Source of the DNA: Alkalihalobacillus sp047302405
GTDB lineage: Bacteria; Bacillota; Bacilli; Bacillales; Bacillaceae_D
Reading direction: 5' to 3'
Assembly (NCBI RefSeq): GCF_047302405.1
Contig: NZ_CP154853.1
Coordinates: 2,108,001 to 2,172,000, forward strand
Length of the DNA: 64,000 bases
Under the pieces are notes generated by a model that worked only from the letters and a program-made list of their open reading frames with translations, made no database searches and was not told the origin of the DNA. The position numbers and the translations under genes are program-made. This document shows positions 43,150-52,306 of this stretch, piece by piece (position 1 is the stretch's first letter; every line of letters begins with the position of its first letter).

Positions 43150-44130
43150 TTAGTCCTGTTTAAGGGTTACACCAATATTTAATCGTTTTTCATCCATTAA
43201 GTCTGTCACCGTTCCAATTTGATAGTTCTTTTCCTTTATTCCGATGATCATTTGTTCCAAACCTTTTGTCGACGCCTCTGTTGGATGCATTAAAATCATC
43301 GCTCCATTATGAACTTTGCCGAGTACTCTTTCGCTCATTTCATTAGGGTTAGGGTTTCGCCAATCGATTGTATCAACCGACCATAAGATTGTCTGCATAT
43401 CTAAATTAGCTGCACGGTCGACAACAGTTTGATTAAAACTTCCACTAGGAGGAGCAAACCATTTTGGTGTAACATTTAAAGTTGCTTCAATCACATCATT
43501 TGTTTTCTGTAATTCCTCATCAATCCTTTGTTGTGTTAATGAATTCATATCTGGGTGAGAATAAGCATGGCTTCCAATTTCATGTCCTTCTTCATAAATC
43601 ATTAAAGCGATTTGCGGATTATTTTTCACCCAAGATCCATCCAGAAAAAAGGTTGATTTGATTGAATGTTTATTTAGTGTTTTTAATATCTCTGGAATAT
43701 ATTCATTACCCCAGGCAACATTTATTAAGAATGATACCATCGGCTTTTCTTCATTGCCGCGGTATATCGGTTGTGGCTCTAAATCCACTAAATGAACGGA
43801 TGGAGAGATTTCATTAAAAACGAGCCGATTTTCATCAAATAGACCTATCTTCTTCATCTTATCATAGGACGCTTCTACGTCAACCTTTAAGCCATTATAA
43901 CCAGGAACCGCCTTCCATACACGATCAACCCTTGCATCTATAGGTACCACATTATACGACTCTGCCTTCGATTCTATCTCTTGCAAAAGCGAATCAGACG
44001 GAGCCATGACCATTAAACTATCCTCTTTCAAAGATTCAATATATTTCAATGAAAAAGGATTGTGAACCGCCGAAAATGATAAAAAAAGAATTCCGACAAA
44101 AAAAATCGCATGAATAATATACTTTTTCAC
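43150..44130 (-). CDS. ylxY: Polysaccharide deacetylase-like protein YlxY
   Basis: YlxY is a membrane-anchored or secreted member of the polysaccharide deacetylase family. A hydrophobic N-terminal segment (about residues 4-20) is followed by a variable region, then the NodB domain (about 130-320) with STFFLDGSWVKNNP, GHEIGSHAYSHPDM and MILMHPTEAS. The usual TFDDGP motif is replaced by LINVAWGNE, so the catalytic Asp is missing and activity is doubtful. This replacement is as I recall it in B. subtilis YlxY. The second GTG (44130) has better spacing to GGGGGA than the GTG two codons upstream. It gives 326 residues. Confidence 0.9.
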   Translation of the reverse strand: MKKYIIHAIFFVGILFLSFSAVHNPFSLKYIESLKEDSLMVMAPSDSLLQEIESKAESYNVVPIDARVDRVWKAVPGYNGLKVDVEASYDKMKKIGLFDENRLVFNEISPSVHLVDLEPQPIYRGNEEKPMVSFLINVAWGNEYIPEILKTLNKHSIKSTFFLDGSWVKNNPQIALMIYEEGHEIGSHAYSHPDMNSLTQQRIDEELQKTNDVIEATLNVTPKWFAPPSGSFNQTVVDRAANLDMQTILWSVDTIDWRNPNPNEMSERVLGKVHNGAMILMHPTEASTKGLEQMIIGIKEKNYQIGTVTDLMDEKRLNIGVTLKQD

Positions 44131-44221
44131 GATCACTCCCCCTTACTCTCAACCTATGAAGATGAAGGACAGGTTAGAACTAAGGAGTGGACATGTTTAT
44201 TATATAGAGAGATGTTAGCTT

Positions 44222-44455
44222 TTCACTTTTCGCGTCGTATTCCTTCTTTTATGACGGGCTCGCTCTCCTTTTTTTCACTTTTCGCGTCGTATCTCTTCTT
44301 TTACGACGGGCTCGCTCTCCTTTTTTTCACTTTCCGCGTCGTATCTCTTCTTTTACGACGCTCTCGCTCTCCTTTTTTCACTTTTCGCGTCGCAACCTCA
44401 CTTTTACAACGTGCTCGCTCTTCCTTTTTCAACTTTTACGTCGCCATTGGTAGTC
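44222..44455. repeat. Tandem array of 52-bp units with stem-loops
   Basis: Four full units and a partial fifth begin at about 44222, 44274, 44326, 44377 and 44428, with spacings of 52, 52, 51 and 51 bp. Each unit reads TTCACTTTTCGCGTCGTA, a pyrimidine-rich loop, then TACGACG and GCTCGCTCTCC. CGTCGTA and TACGACG form a 7-bp stem in units 2 and 3, with decay in units 1 and 4. A plus-strand open frame of 116 codons crosses it, but the period is not a multiple of three and no ribosome site is seen, so I read it as non-coding. Confidence 0.8.
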
Positions 44456-44466
44456 GATAACGTAAA

Positions 44467-44500
44467 ATGAAAAAAATGAGACTGGATTCCCCAGCCCCAT
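44467..44500 (-). terminator. Terminator of pnp
   Basis: ATGGGGCTGG and CCAGTCTCAT form a 10-bp stem with two G-U pairs, followed by TTTTTTC, immediately after the pnp stop codon. Confidence 0.85.
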
Positions 44501-44502
44501 TG

Positions 44503-46629
44503 TTATTTTTGATCTTGTTGCTCTTTTTGTTCTTTTTCTTCTTTTAAAATCACTTTTCTTGATAAGTTAACTCTGCCTTGATTGTCGATTTCCGTGACAC
44601 GGACTAAAATCTCATCGCCAATTTGAACGACATCTTCCACTTTGTTAATTCTCTCTTCTGCTAGTTGAGAAATGTGAACGAGTCCATCTTTTCCTTTAAA
44701 TAACTCTACAAAAGCACCGAACTTTTCAATTCGTTTTACTTTCCCAAGAAAAGTTTGACCAATCTCGACTTCGCGTACAATATCTTCAATAATGGAGCGT
44801 GCTTTTTTGTTCATTTCACTATCGACAGAGGAAATATAAACTGTACCATCTTGTTCGATATCAATTTTAACGCCTGTTTCTTCTATGATTTTATTAATCA
44901 TTTTTCCACTTGGCCCAATGACATCACGAATCTTATCAGGGTTAATTTTCATTGTCATAATTTTTGGAGCAAATTCGGACAGCTCTGTACGAGATTCCGC
45001 AATTGTAGCTAGCATACTATCTAGAATAATCATTCGCCCTCTTTTGGCTTGATCTAAGGCTTCTTCTAAAATTTCACGGTTAATACCAGAAATTTTAATA
45101 TCCATTTGTAGTGCAGTTACTCCCTTTTTCGTTCCAGCGACTTTAAAGTCCATATCTCCAAGAGCATCTTCCATCCCTTGAATATCCGTTAACACACTAA
45201 TATGCTCATCTTGTTTCACAAGACCCATTGCAATACCAGCAACTGGTGCTTTAATTGGTACGCCGGCATCCATCATCGCGAGCGTACTTGCACAAATACT
45301 CGCTTGTGAAGTTGAACCGTTTGATTCTAACACTTCTGATACAAGACGGATTGTATAAGGGAAATCATTTTCATCTGGAATAACTGGGTCAAGTGCACGT
45401 TCACCTAAAGCTCCGTGTCCAATCTCACGACGACCTGGTCCACGAATTGGGCCTGTTTCCCCAACACTAAATTGCGGGAAGTTGTAATGATGCATAAAAC
45501 GTTTTGATTCTTCAATTCCTAAACCATCTAAAATTTGAACATCACCGAGAGCCCCTAATGTACAAATGCTTAGTGCTTGTGTTTGACCACGAGTGAACAA
45601 ACCAGAGCCATGGGTTCTTGGCAATAATTTCACTTGCGAAGAAAGCGGACGAATTTCATCGATAGCACGCCCATCAGGTCTTACCTTTTCAACGGTAATT
45701 AACCGGCGAACTTCTTCTTTGACAAGCTTTTTTAACATTTCTTTGACATCGCTGATTTTAATGTTCTCATCATCACGCTCTTCAAACTTTGTCACCGTTG
45801 CTTCAATAACAGTGTCAATGGCTGCTTGTCTTGCATGTTTTTCTTGGACTTGAACAGCTTGTTTCATATCTGCTTCAGCGATTTCTCTTACTTCCTGAGC
45901 AAGTTCAGGAGCAATTTGTTTTAAGATAACATCTTGTTTCTCTTTTGCGATTTGATGAACGATCTCTTCTTGGAAAGCAATAAGACGTTTAATCTCATCA
46001 TGTCCGAACATAATCGCTTCAAGCATGACCTCTTCTGGCACTTCATTTGCACCAGCTTCAACCATGTTAATCGCATCCTTCGTCCCAGCTACGACCAAGT
46101 TAAGGTCACTATTATCTAATTGCTCAGGCGTAGGATTAATGATAAATTGGCCTTCAGAATCACGACCAACTGTCACTCCAGCAATCGGACCATCAAATGG
46201 GATATCTGAGATAGAAAGAGCTAATGAAGAGCCGAACATTGCGGCCATTTCAGATGAACAATTTTGCTCAACACTCATCACGATACTAATGACTTGCACT
46301 TCATTTCTAAATCCATCTGGGAATAAAGGACGAATCGGTCTATCGATTAAACGACTTGCTAAAATCGCTTTTTCACTTGGACGACCCTCTCTTTTGATAA
46401 ACCCACCAGGAATCTTACCAGCAGCATATAATCGTTCTTCATAGTTAACGGTTAATGGGAAGAAGCTAACATCTTTCGGTTCCTTTGATGCCGTAGCTGT
46501 ACTTAAAACAGCTGTATCCCCATAACGAACAAGGACGGCGCCGTTTGCTTGTTTAGCGAGTTGACCTGCTTCAATTGAAAGCGTTCGACCGGCCCATTCC
46601 ATTGTAAATACTTGTCTTTCCTGTTCCAT
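44503..46629 (-). CDS. pnp: Polynucleotide phosphorylase
   Basis: PNPase is a trimeric phosphorolytic 3'-5' exoribonuclease. The two RNase PH-like domains are visible, with FFPLTVNYEERLYAAGKIPGG and GRPSE in the first and RTHGSGLFTRGQTQAL, GPGRREIGHGALGERAL and SEVLESNGSTSQAS in the second. A KH domain (DVIGPSGKMINKI) and an S1 domain (FLGKVKRIEKFGAFVEL...DGLVHIS) follow, then a Glu/Lys/Gln-rich tail. The ATG at 46629 (MEQERQVF) has AGGAG upstream and gives 708 residues, against 705 in B. subtilis. A 12-codon extension is not supported. It follows rpsO as an independent unit bounded by terminators. Confidence 0.97.
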   Translation of the reverse strand: MEQERQVFTMEWAGRTLSIEAGQLAKQANGAVLVRYGDTAVLSTATASKEPKDVSFFPLTVNYEERLYAAGKIPGGFIKREGRPSEKAILASRLIDRPIRPLFPDGFRNEVQVISIVMSVEQNCSSEMAAMFGSSLALSISDIPFDGPIAGVTVGRDSEGQFIINPTPEQLDNSDLNLVVAGTKDAINMVEAGANEVPEEVMLEAIMFGHDEIKRLIAFQEEIVHQIAKEKQDVILKQIAPELAQEVREIAEADMKQAVQVQEKHARQAAIDTVIEATVTKFEERDDENIKISDVKEMLKKLVKEEVRRLITVEKVRPDGRAIDEIRPLSSQVKLLPRTHGSGLFTRGQTQALSICTLGALGDVQILDGLGIEESKRFMHHYNFPQFSVGETGPIRGPGRREIGHGALGERALDPVIPDENDFPYTIRLVSEVLESNGSTSQASICASTLAMMDAGVPIKAPVAGIAMGLVKQDEHISVLTDIQGMEDALGDMDFKVAGTKKGVTALQMDIKISGINREILEEALDQAKRGRMIILDSMLATIAESRTELSEFAPKIMTMKINPDKIRDVIGPSGKMINKIIEETGVKIDIEQDGTVYISSVDSEMNKKARSIIEDIVREVEIGQTFLGKVKRIEKFGAFVELFKGKDGLVHISQLAEERINKVEDVVQIGDEILVRVTEIDNQGRVNLSRKVILKEEKEQKEQQDQK

Positions 46630-46770
46630 TACGCGCGTACTCCTCTCGTACACAAAAATAATCAATCTGTTCTTATTATTGCCTATTTAACAAAAAAATA
46701 AAAGGATAAGTTCCTAATATGTATAAATCTTCTGCCTGAAAGCATCCTTACTAATCAATAAATGTCCTTA

Positions 46771-46801
46771 AAGAGAGAAAAAAGCGGGAATCCTCCCGCT
46801 T
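46771..46801 (-). terminator. Terminator of rpsO
   Basis: AAGCGGGA and TCCCGCTT form an 8-bp stem with a 4-base loop, then TTTTTTCTC, 12 bp after the rpsO stop. Confidence 0.9.
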
Positions 46802-46813
46802 TCTACTTAAAAA

Positions 46814-47083
46814 CTATCGGCGTAAGCCAAGCTTATCAACTAGATTACGGTAACGAGTTACATCTTTGTTACGTAAATAAGTTAACAAGTTACGACGTTG
46901 ACCTACCATTTTTAAAAGACCACGACGTGAATGGTGATCCTTTTTATGAGTACGTAAATGCTCATTCAATGTGTTGATCTGCTCAGTAAGGATAGCGACT
47001 TGAACCTCTGGAGAACCAGTGTCCGTATCATGCACTTTAAACTCAGCGATTAATTCATTCTTGCGCTCTTGTGTTAATGCCAT
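46814..47083 (-). CDS. rpsO: 30S ribosomal protein S15
   Basis: S15 binds the central domain of 16S rRNA early in 30S assembly. The 89-residue protein starts MALTQERKNELI and carries the HDTDTGSPEVQ and HKKDHHSRRGLL.MV..RR signatures. The ATG is fixed by GGAGGTG 6 bases upstream; 21 further open codons upstream are leader. It has its own promoter inside the end of ribF and its own terminator. Confidence 0.98.
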   Translation of the reverse strand: MALTQERKNELIAEFKVHDTDTGSPEVQVAILTEQINTLNEHLRTHKKDHHSRRGLLKMVGQRRNLLTYLRNKDVTRYRNLVDKLGLRR

Positions 47084-47117
47084 CCTGTTCACCTCCCTTT
47101 CATAATCTCCAATCCCT

Positions 47118-47144
47118 AGCAATCGTCGGTGAAATCGTATTGCC
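47118..47144 (-). promoter_or_regulatory. Candidate autoregulatory stem in the rpsO leader
   Basis: GGCAATACG...CGATTGCT forms a short imperfect stem in the leader about 35 bp before the rpsO start. S15 represses its own mRNA through leader structures in several bacteria, including Geobacillus. Whether this stem is that site is a guess. Confidence 0.3.
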
Positions 47145-47177
47145 AAGAAAAGGATTAGTACTTAACGTACATTGTTT

Positions 47178-47206
47178 ACTATACATCGGTTTTTGTCAGA
47201 ATGCAA
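47178..47206 (-). promoter_or_regulatory. Sigma-A-type promoter of rpsO
   Basis: TTGCAT, 17 bases, TATAGT on the minus strand, overlapping the last codons of ribF and about 95 bp before the rpsO ATG. Confidence 0.6.
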
Positions 47207-48152
47207 GCTGATTCTCAGCAAAATACGTAATAGCTGTTTGTTTATCTGCTTCAATTTGGGTGACTAAGTCATTAAAGTCAGCAAATTTCTTTTCAGGACG
47301 AATTCTGAAAATCCACTCCACTTCTAACTCTTCCCCATACAAATCGCCCTTAAATTGCAAGAGATGAACTTCGATAATCGGCTCTGGTTTTTGCGTCTCA
47401 TTAAAGGTTGGAGCATAGCCGAGATTACAAACGCCAAAATATTGCGATTGCCCATGGGTAACCCTTACTCCGTAAACCCCTGTTCTTGGAGTCACATAAC
47501 GTTTCTCCATCTGAATATTGGCCGTTGGAAACCCGAGCTTCCGTCCCCTTTTATCGCCGTCAATCACAACACCTTTTATTTTATAATAACGATTTAGGTC
47601 ATTCGGAATTTCCTCAACTTCACCTCGCTCCAACAATTCACGAATATGGCTTGAGCTCACTTTTAAATTTCCGTATTCAAACTTAGGAACAATCGTTTGT
47701 GAAAACTGACCTTTTGCATGTTCAGGTAAAGATTCCATATTCCCTCGGCCTAACGCACCGTATGTAAAATCAAAGCCAGCAACCGCATGTTTAACATTTA
47801 AGCCGCTTAAATACTGCTCTACAAATTGTTCCGGTGATAATTTGGCAAACTCTTCGGTGAAAGAAATAATATAGATTCGCTCCACCCCTAACTTCTCCAT
47901 ATAAGTTAGCTTATCTTCTAAAGGAGTCAAGTATCTCATCGGTTCAGATGATTTCCCAAGCACTTCTTTTGGATGAGGGTGAAAGGTCATCACCGTTAAT
48001 TGTAAATGATCCTCAATCGCTTTGGCTGCGGCGGCTTTAATGACCTCTTGATGTCCTTTATGTACACCATCAAAATAACCTAATGCCATAACGTTAGGTT
48101 TTGTTTCGATTTTTTTTGGATTGATAGGGTGTCTTAAATAAATCGTTTCCAT
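47196..48152 (-). CDS. ribF: Bifunctional riboflavin kinase/FAD synthetase
   Basis: The enzyme converts riboflavin to FMN and then to FAD (called RibC in B. subtilis). The N-terminal nucleotidyltransferase domain has ALGYFDGVHKGHQ (about residues 23-35), TFHPHPKEVLG and the VSSSHIRELL motif. The C-terminal flavokinase domain has GDKRGRKLGFPTANI and GVYGVRV. The length is 318, as usual. An AAGGGGGA site precedes the ATG. It lies between truB and rpsO, as in B. subtilis. Confidence 0.96.
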   Translation of the reverse strand: METIYLRHPINPKKIETKPNVMALGYFDGVHKGHQEVIKAAAAKAIEDHLQLTVMTFHPHPKEVLGKSSEPMRYLTPLEDKLTYMEKLGVERIYIISFTEEFAKLSPEQFVEQYLSGLNVKHAVAGFDFTYGALGRGNMESLPEHAKGQFSQTIVPKFEYGNLKVSSSHIRELLERGEVEEIPNDLNRYYKIKGVVIDGDKRGRKLGFPTANIQMEKRYVTPRTGVYGVRVTHGQSQYFGVCNLGYAPTFNETQKPEPIIEVHLLQFKGDLYGEELEVEWIFRIRPEKKFADFNDLVTQIEADKQTAITYFAENQLAF

Positions 48153-48178
48153 CTTCGGTCCCCCTTAAAACTATACTT

Positions 48179-49105
48179 TTATTCGTCAAGACTTGTCCAA
48201 ATCATTTTTTCTGGTTTGATTAATCCAGCTTTTGTCGGATGTTGCTTGTAAATCGCTAAACATTGACCTTCTTTATTATAGAACGTAAATCTATTTTCAT
48301 CTATAAATTTATCTTGGGGTAAGACCGAGCCTACTTTTATTTTTGCTTCCAATTCATCGTTGACGGTGTACTTTGGAATATGGGCAATCGCTATTTCTAA
48401 CGGCTTTAATTGCTGACATCTTTCTTCAATTGATTCCATTTGTTCAAGTTCTTCAAAGGAAAGGCAATCTTCTAAAGTAAAAGGACCAGATGATACTCGT
48501 TGTAGTTTGGACATATGGGCTGGAAATCCGAGCTTTTTCCCAATATCGACTGCGAGCGTTCGAACGTAAGTCCCTTTCGAACACTTTACAAATAGTCGAA
48601 AACTAAAAGTCTGCTTTTCCTGATTCCAAAGAACATCTCCGAGCCGGTTTATTTCTTCAATCGTCACAATACGACTTGGACGCTCCACCGTTTCCCCTTT
48701 TCTAGCGTAATCATACAATCGTCTTCCGTTTACTCTGACAGCTGAATACATCGGTGGCGTTTGGTTCATTTCACCTAAAAAAGAGGCTATGACCTCGTCA
48801 ATCTCTTGTGAAGGTATTGAATTTGTGACCGCTTTTTCTTCAATGATTTCTCCTGTTTGATCCTCTGTCGTTGTGGCATACCCTATCGTCACTTCTGCTT
48901 CATAGGCTTTAGCATAATCGGACATATATTGGGCGACTTTAGTTGCTTTTCCAATACAAATCGGTAATACACCTGTTACAGCTGGATCAAGAGTTCCTGT
49001 ATGGCCAATTTTTTTTGTTTGAAATAATTTTCTTAATTTCGCAACACAATCATGGGATGTCATGCCAGCCGGTTTATATAATGATAAGACGCCAGCTTTA
49101 TTCAT
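48179..49105 (-). CDS. truB: tRNA pseudouridine-55 synthase
   Basis: TruB makes pseudouridine 55 in the T loop of tRNA. The catalytic Asp40 is in GHTGTLDPAVTG, with KPAGMTSHD before it and CSKGTYVRTLA.DIG after it. The ATG at 49105 has AAGGTGAG 8 bases upstream and gives 308 residues. A GTG three codons earlier overlaps the spacer and is less likely. It follows rbfA after a hairpin terminator. Confidence 0.96.
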   Translation of the reverse strand: MNKAGVLSLYKPAGMTSHDCVAKLRKLFQTKKIGHTGTLDPAVTGVLPICIGKATKVAQYMSDYAKAYEAEVTIGYATTTEDQTGEIIEEKAVTNSIPSQEIDEVIASFLGEMNQTPPMYSAVRVNGRRLYDYARKGETVERPSRIVTIEEINRLGDVLWNQEKQTFSFRLFVKCSKGTYVRTLAVDIGKKLGFPAHMSKLQRVSSGPFTLEDCLSFEELEQMESIEERCQQLKPLEIAIAHIPKYTVNDELEAKIKVGSVLPQDKFIDENRFTFYNKEGQCLAIYKQHPTKAGLIKPEKMIWTSLDE

Positions 49106-49131
49106 AATATTCACTCACCTTAAACCCAATT

Positions 49132-49176
49132 TTAATTAAAGAAAGGATAGTGAACCCTTATGGCCCCTATCCTTTC
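49132..49176 (-). terminator. Terminator or attenuating hairpin after rbfA
   Basis: GAAAGGATAG and CTATCCTTTC form a 10-bp stem with a loop of about 16 bases, followed by TTTAATTAAAA. The short T tract suggests partial termination in front of truB. Confidence 0.6.
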
Positions 49177-49180
49177 CGGT

Positions 49181-49540
49181 TTATTCTCCTGTTTTTGGCT
49201 CTTGATTGATTTTACTTAATAATGATTCAATTCGATTTCCATATTCAATCGACTGATCAAATTCAAAAATGAGCTCAGGTGTTTTACGTAAACGAATTCG
49301 TTTCCCAATTTCACTCCGCATAAAGCCTTTTGCTTTTGAAAGACCGAGTAGGGTTGCTTCCTTTTGCTCATCACTACCTAAAACCGTAATGTAGACTTTC
49401 GCCTGTTGCAGGTCTCCTGTTACATCAACACCCGTTACTGTAACAAAGCTTATCCTTGGGTCCTTTAATTCACGCATAATAATATCGCTTAATTCTTTTT
49501 TCATTTGCTCACCTACACGGTGTGCACGAACATTACTCAT
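49181..49540 (-). CDS. rbfA: 30S ribosome-binding factor RbfA
   Basis: RbfA is a KH-type factor needed for maturation of the 16S rRNA 5' end and cold adaptation. The 119-residue protein starts MSNVRAHRVGEQMKKELS and has IIMRELKDPRI and FVTVTGVDVTGDLQQAKVYI. The ATG has an AGAGGTG site. It lies 34 bp after ylxP at the end of the nusA-infB cluster. Confidence 0.96.
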   Translation of the reverse strand: MSNVRAHRVGEQMKKELSDIIMRELKDPRISFVTVTGVDVTGDLQQAKVYITVLGSDEQKEATLLGLSKAKGFMRSEIGKRIRLRKTPELIFEFDQSIEYGNRIESLLSKINQEPKTGE

Positions 49541-49574
49541 AGTTGTTCACCTCTGGAAAATCTCTAAATTCTAC

Positions 49575-49856
49575 TTATAACCATTCATAATCTGTTAACG
49601 TACGCTCCGCTCGCTCTTCACTATCGATAAGAGCGAGGGCACGCTGTAATTCTTTTTCACAAATGGTTCTTGTGTTTCCGACCGTTACAATGGACAATTC
49701 AGCTCGTTGCCAAACGTCTTGAAAATCGGTTTCCGCAACAGAAAGGTTAAACCTTTGTTTCAAACGAGTTTGAACGCTTTTGAGAACAGAGCGTTTTTCT
49801 TTTAATGAGTGGACATTATAGATGAGGAGTTCACACCGAACGGAGCCGATGATCAT
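49575..49856 (-). CDS. ylxP: YlxP family protein (DUF503)
   Basis: The 93-residue protein has the DUF503 pattern: CELLIYNVHSLKEKRSVLKS, LKQRFNLSVAE and WQRAELSIVTV. Its start overlaps the infB stop by 4 bp (ATGA). The family always occurs with infB/rbfA in Firmicutes and is thought to aid ribosome assembly, but no direct function is established. Confidence 0.93.
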   Translation of the reverse strand: MIIGSVRCELLIYNVHSLKEKRSVLKSVQTRLKQRFNLSVAETDFQDVWQRAELSIVTVGNTRTICEKELQRALALIDSEERAERTLTDYEWL

Positions 49857-51979
49857 TTACGCTCAATTTCCTCCATAATATAAGCTTCAATAATGTCGCC
49901 TTCTTTTACATCATTAAAGTTCTCAAGCGTAATTCCACATTCATAACCTGCTGCTACTTCTTTAGCATCATCTTTAAAACGTTTCAGAGCATTAATCGCT
50001 CCTTCATAAATAACAACGCCATCACGAATTAAACGAACAGTTGAATCACGTGAAATCTTTCCTTCTGTTACATAAGATCCAGCAATTGTACCAATTTTTG
50101 ATACTTTAAATGTCGTACGGATTTCCACTTGACCGATGACTTTCTCTTGGAATTCAGGATCAAGCATCCCTTTCATTGCTGCTTCAATTTCATCAATCGC
50201 ATTATAAATAACACGGTGTAAACGAATGTCTACTTTTTCTGATTCAGCAACACGTTTTGCATTCACATCTGGACGAACACTAAAACCAATCACAATCGCA
50301 TTTGAAGCAGAAGCCAAAATAATGTCTGACTCTGTAATCGCTCCAACACCAGTATGGATGATGTTAACCTTGACACCAGCTACATCAATCTTCTCAAGTG
50401 ATCCTCTCATTGCTTCCACAGAACCTTGAACATCGGCTTTAATAATGATGTTAATATCTTTAACATCACCTTGCTGGATTTGATTAAAGAGGTCATCTAA
50501 ACTAACGCGAGAGTTTTCCGAACGGTTCTCCTCACGTTGACGAGAAGAACGAGCCTCCCCAATTTGACGAGCTTTTTTCTCATCAGCAAATACTTGGAAT
50601 TGATCACCAGCTAGTGGTACATCATTTAGACCCGTAATTTCAACAGGAGTTGATGGACCTACACGTTTCACACGACGACCTAAATCGTTAACCATGGCAC
50701 GAACACGCCCAAATGAACTACCGACAACAATTGGGTCTCCGACATTTAATGAACCATTTTGGACGAGCAATGTCGCCACAGCTCCACGCCCTTTATCAAG
50801 CTCAGCTTCAATCACGGTTCCTTTGGCTTTAATCGTTGAATCTGCTTTTAATTCAGCTACTTCAGAAACAAGAAGAATCATTTCTAATAACTCATCAATT
50901 CCCGTTCCTGATAAGGCTGAAACATTAACAAAAATCGTGTCTCCTCCCCATGCTTCTGGAACGAGTTCAAATTCAGTTAACTCTTGCATGACTCGATCGG
51001 GATTGGCTGCTTCTTTATCGATTTTGTTAACCGCGACAATAATCGGTACTCCTGCTGCTTTCGCATGGCTAATCGCTTCTTTTGTTTGCGGCATAACACC
51101 ATCATCAGCTGCGACAACTAAAATCGTAATATCTGTTACTTGAGCACCACGTGCACGCATTGTTGTAAAGGCCGCGTGTCCAGGAGTATCTAAGAACGTA
51201 ATTTTTTTACCATCTGTTTCGATTTGGTAAGCACCGATATGCTGAGTAATACCACCAGCTTCGCCTTCTGTTACCTTCGTTTGACGAATCGAATCAAGTA
51301 AAGTTGTTTTTCCGTGGTCAACGTGTCCCATGATCGTTACAACTGGTGGACGTTCAGAAAGATTTTCTTCATTGACAACTTCCACATACTCTTCAAAGTC
51401 AATCTCATCAATGATGATCTCTTCTTCTACTTCGACACCATAGTCACCGGCAATCAATTCAATCGTATCTTTATCGAGTTCTTGATTAATCGTTGACATC
51501 ACGCCTAAAAACATCAACTTCTTGATCAGTTCAGATGGCTCCTTATGAAGAAGTTTCGCAAGCTCACCAACTGTTAAAGAGCCAGAGTACGTAATTTTTT
51601 CTGGTAATGGCTTTGGTTTAGGTGGTGTATGGTTTTGCTGAGTTTGATTTCGTTTATTTGGTCCTTTGTTTGAACGATTTTGTGGACCTTTTCCTTGCTT
51701 TGGTTTGTTCTTATGATTTCTATTTTGCGGTGATTGATTATTTGATTGGTTCGGCTTATTCGTACGGTTTTGATTTTGATTTTGTGCTTTGTTATCTTTT
51801 GGCGCATCTGTTGCAGGCTTTTTCTGCTTAGAATCCCCGTCTAATAAAGCCACCATTTTATCATCAATAACAGACATATGGTTTGTTACATCCATATTTA
51901 AAGACTTTAATTTGTCAATCACATCTTTACTCGATACATTTTTTTCTTTTGCATATTCGTAGATTCTCATTTTTTTCAT
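49853..51979 (-). CDS. infB: Translation initiation factor IF-2
   Basis: IF-2 is the GTPase that brings initiator tRNA to the 30S subunit. The N-terminal IF2_N segment starts MKKMRIYEYAKEKNVSSKD. A low-complexity stretch rich in Asn, Gln, Lys and Pro follows (about residues 55-128), then a second IF2_N segment. The G domain has GHVDHGKT at about 217-224, DTPGHAAFT and NKIDK. Domains II-IV close the protein. The ATG at 51979 has GGAGG 6 bases upstream and gives 708 residues (716 in B. subtilis). It starts 15 bp after the ylxQ stop. Confidence 0.97.
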   Translation of the reverse strand: MKKMRIYEYAKEKNVSSKDVIDKLKSLNMDVTNHMSVIDDKMVALLDGDSKQKKPATDAPKDNKAQNQNQNRTNKPNQSNNQSPQNRNHKNKPKQGKGPQNRSNKGPNKRNQTQQNHTPPKPKPLPEKITYSGSLTVGELAKLLHKEPSELIKKLMFLGVMSTINQELDKDTIELIAGDYGVEVEEEIIIDEIDFEEYVEVVNEENLSERPPVVTIMGHVDHGKTTLLDSIRQTKVTEGEAGGITQHIGAYQIETDGKKITFLDTPGHAAFTTMRARGAQVTDITILVVAADDGVMPQTKEAISHAKAAGVPIIVAVNKIDKEAANPDRVMQELTEFELVPEAWGGDTIFVNVSALSGTGIDELLEMILLVSEVAELKADSTIKAKGTVIEAELDKGRGAVATLLVQNGSLNVGDPIVVGSSFGRVRAMVNDLGRRVKRVGPSTPVEITGLNDVPLAGDQFQVFADEKKARQIGEARSSRQREENRSENSRVSLDDLFNQIQQGDVKDINIIIKADVQGSVEAMRGSLEKIDVAGVKVNIIHTGVGAITESDIILASASNAIVIGFSVRPDVNAKRVAESEKVDIRLHRVIYNAIDEIEAAMKGMLDPEFQEKVIGQVEIRTTFKVSKIGTIAGSYVTEGKISRDSTVRLIRDGVVIYEGAINALKRFKDDAKEVAAGYECGITLENFNDVKEGDIIEAYIMEEIERK

Positions 51980-51994
51980 ATACGTCCTCCACAT

Positions 51995-52306
51995 TCATTG
52001 GTCAATGAATGCAGTCATTTTTTTGGCAAAACCGCTATCCTTAATCCCGATGACGACTCTTTCAGCCTTACCGATGGCATGGCCTAGAGTTTCGCGATCC
52101 GCTACGAGGCGGACCGTTACATTATAATGACTACATTTGTCCAAAATTTTTTTCTTTGTATTTTCTGAGGCATCTTGAGAAAGAAGTACAAGTTGCACCG
52201 ACTGGGCTCGCACTTCCTTTGTGACAAGCTCCTCTCCAGTCACAATTTGTCTTGCTCTTGCTGCAAGTCCTAATAAGGATAACCACTTAGAATCGTTTAG
52301 GCTCAT
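51995..52306 (-). CDS. ylxQ: L7Ae-family ribosomal protein YlxQ
   Basis: YlxQ belongs to the L7Ae/L30e RNA-binding family (kink-turn binders). The 103-residue sequence has LLGLAARARQIVTGEE near the start, then VLLSQDASENTKKKI and GHAIGKAERVVIGI. Its start overlaps the ylxR stop by 4 bp. It lies between ylxR and infB, as in all bacilli. Confidence 0.94.
   Translation of the reverse strand: MSLNDSKWLSLLGLAARARQIVTGEELVTKEVRAQSVQLVLLSQDASENTKKKILDKCSHYNVTVRLVADRETLGHAIGKAERVVIGIKDSGFAKKMTAFIDQ

Noticed and set aside
44222..44455. CRISPR-like array
   Set aside because: The units are contiguous tandem repeats with no variable spacers, and no cas gene is present in the window.
44110..44460. Plus-strand open frame of 116 codons across the tandem array
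   Set aside because: It is created by a 51-52-bp repeat whose period is not a multiple of three. There is no ribosome site, and the residue composition (Phe, Ser, Leu runs) is that of a pyrimidine-rich repeat.
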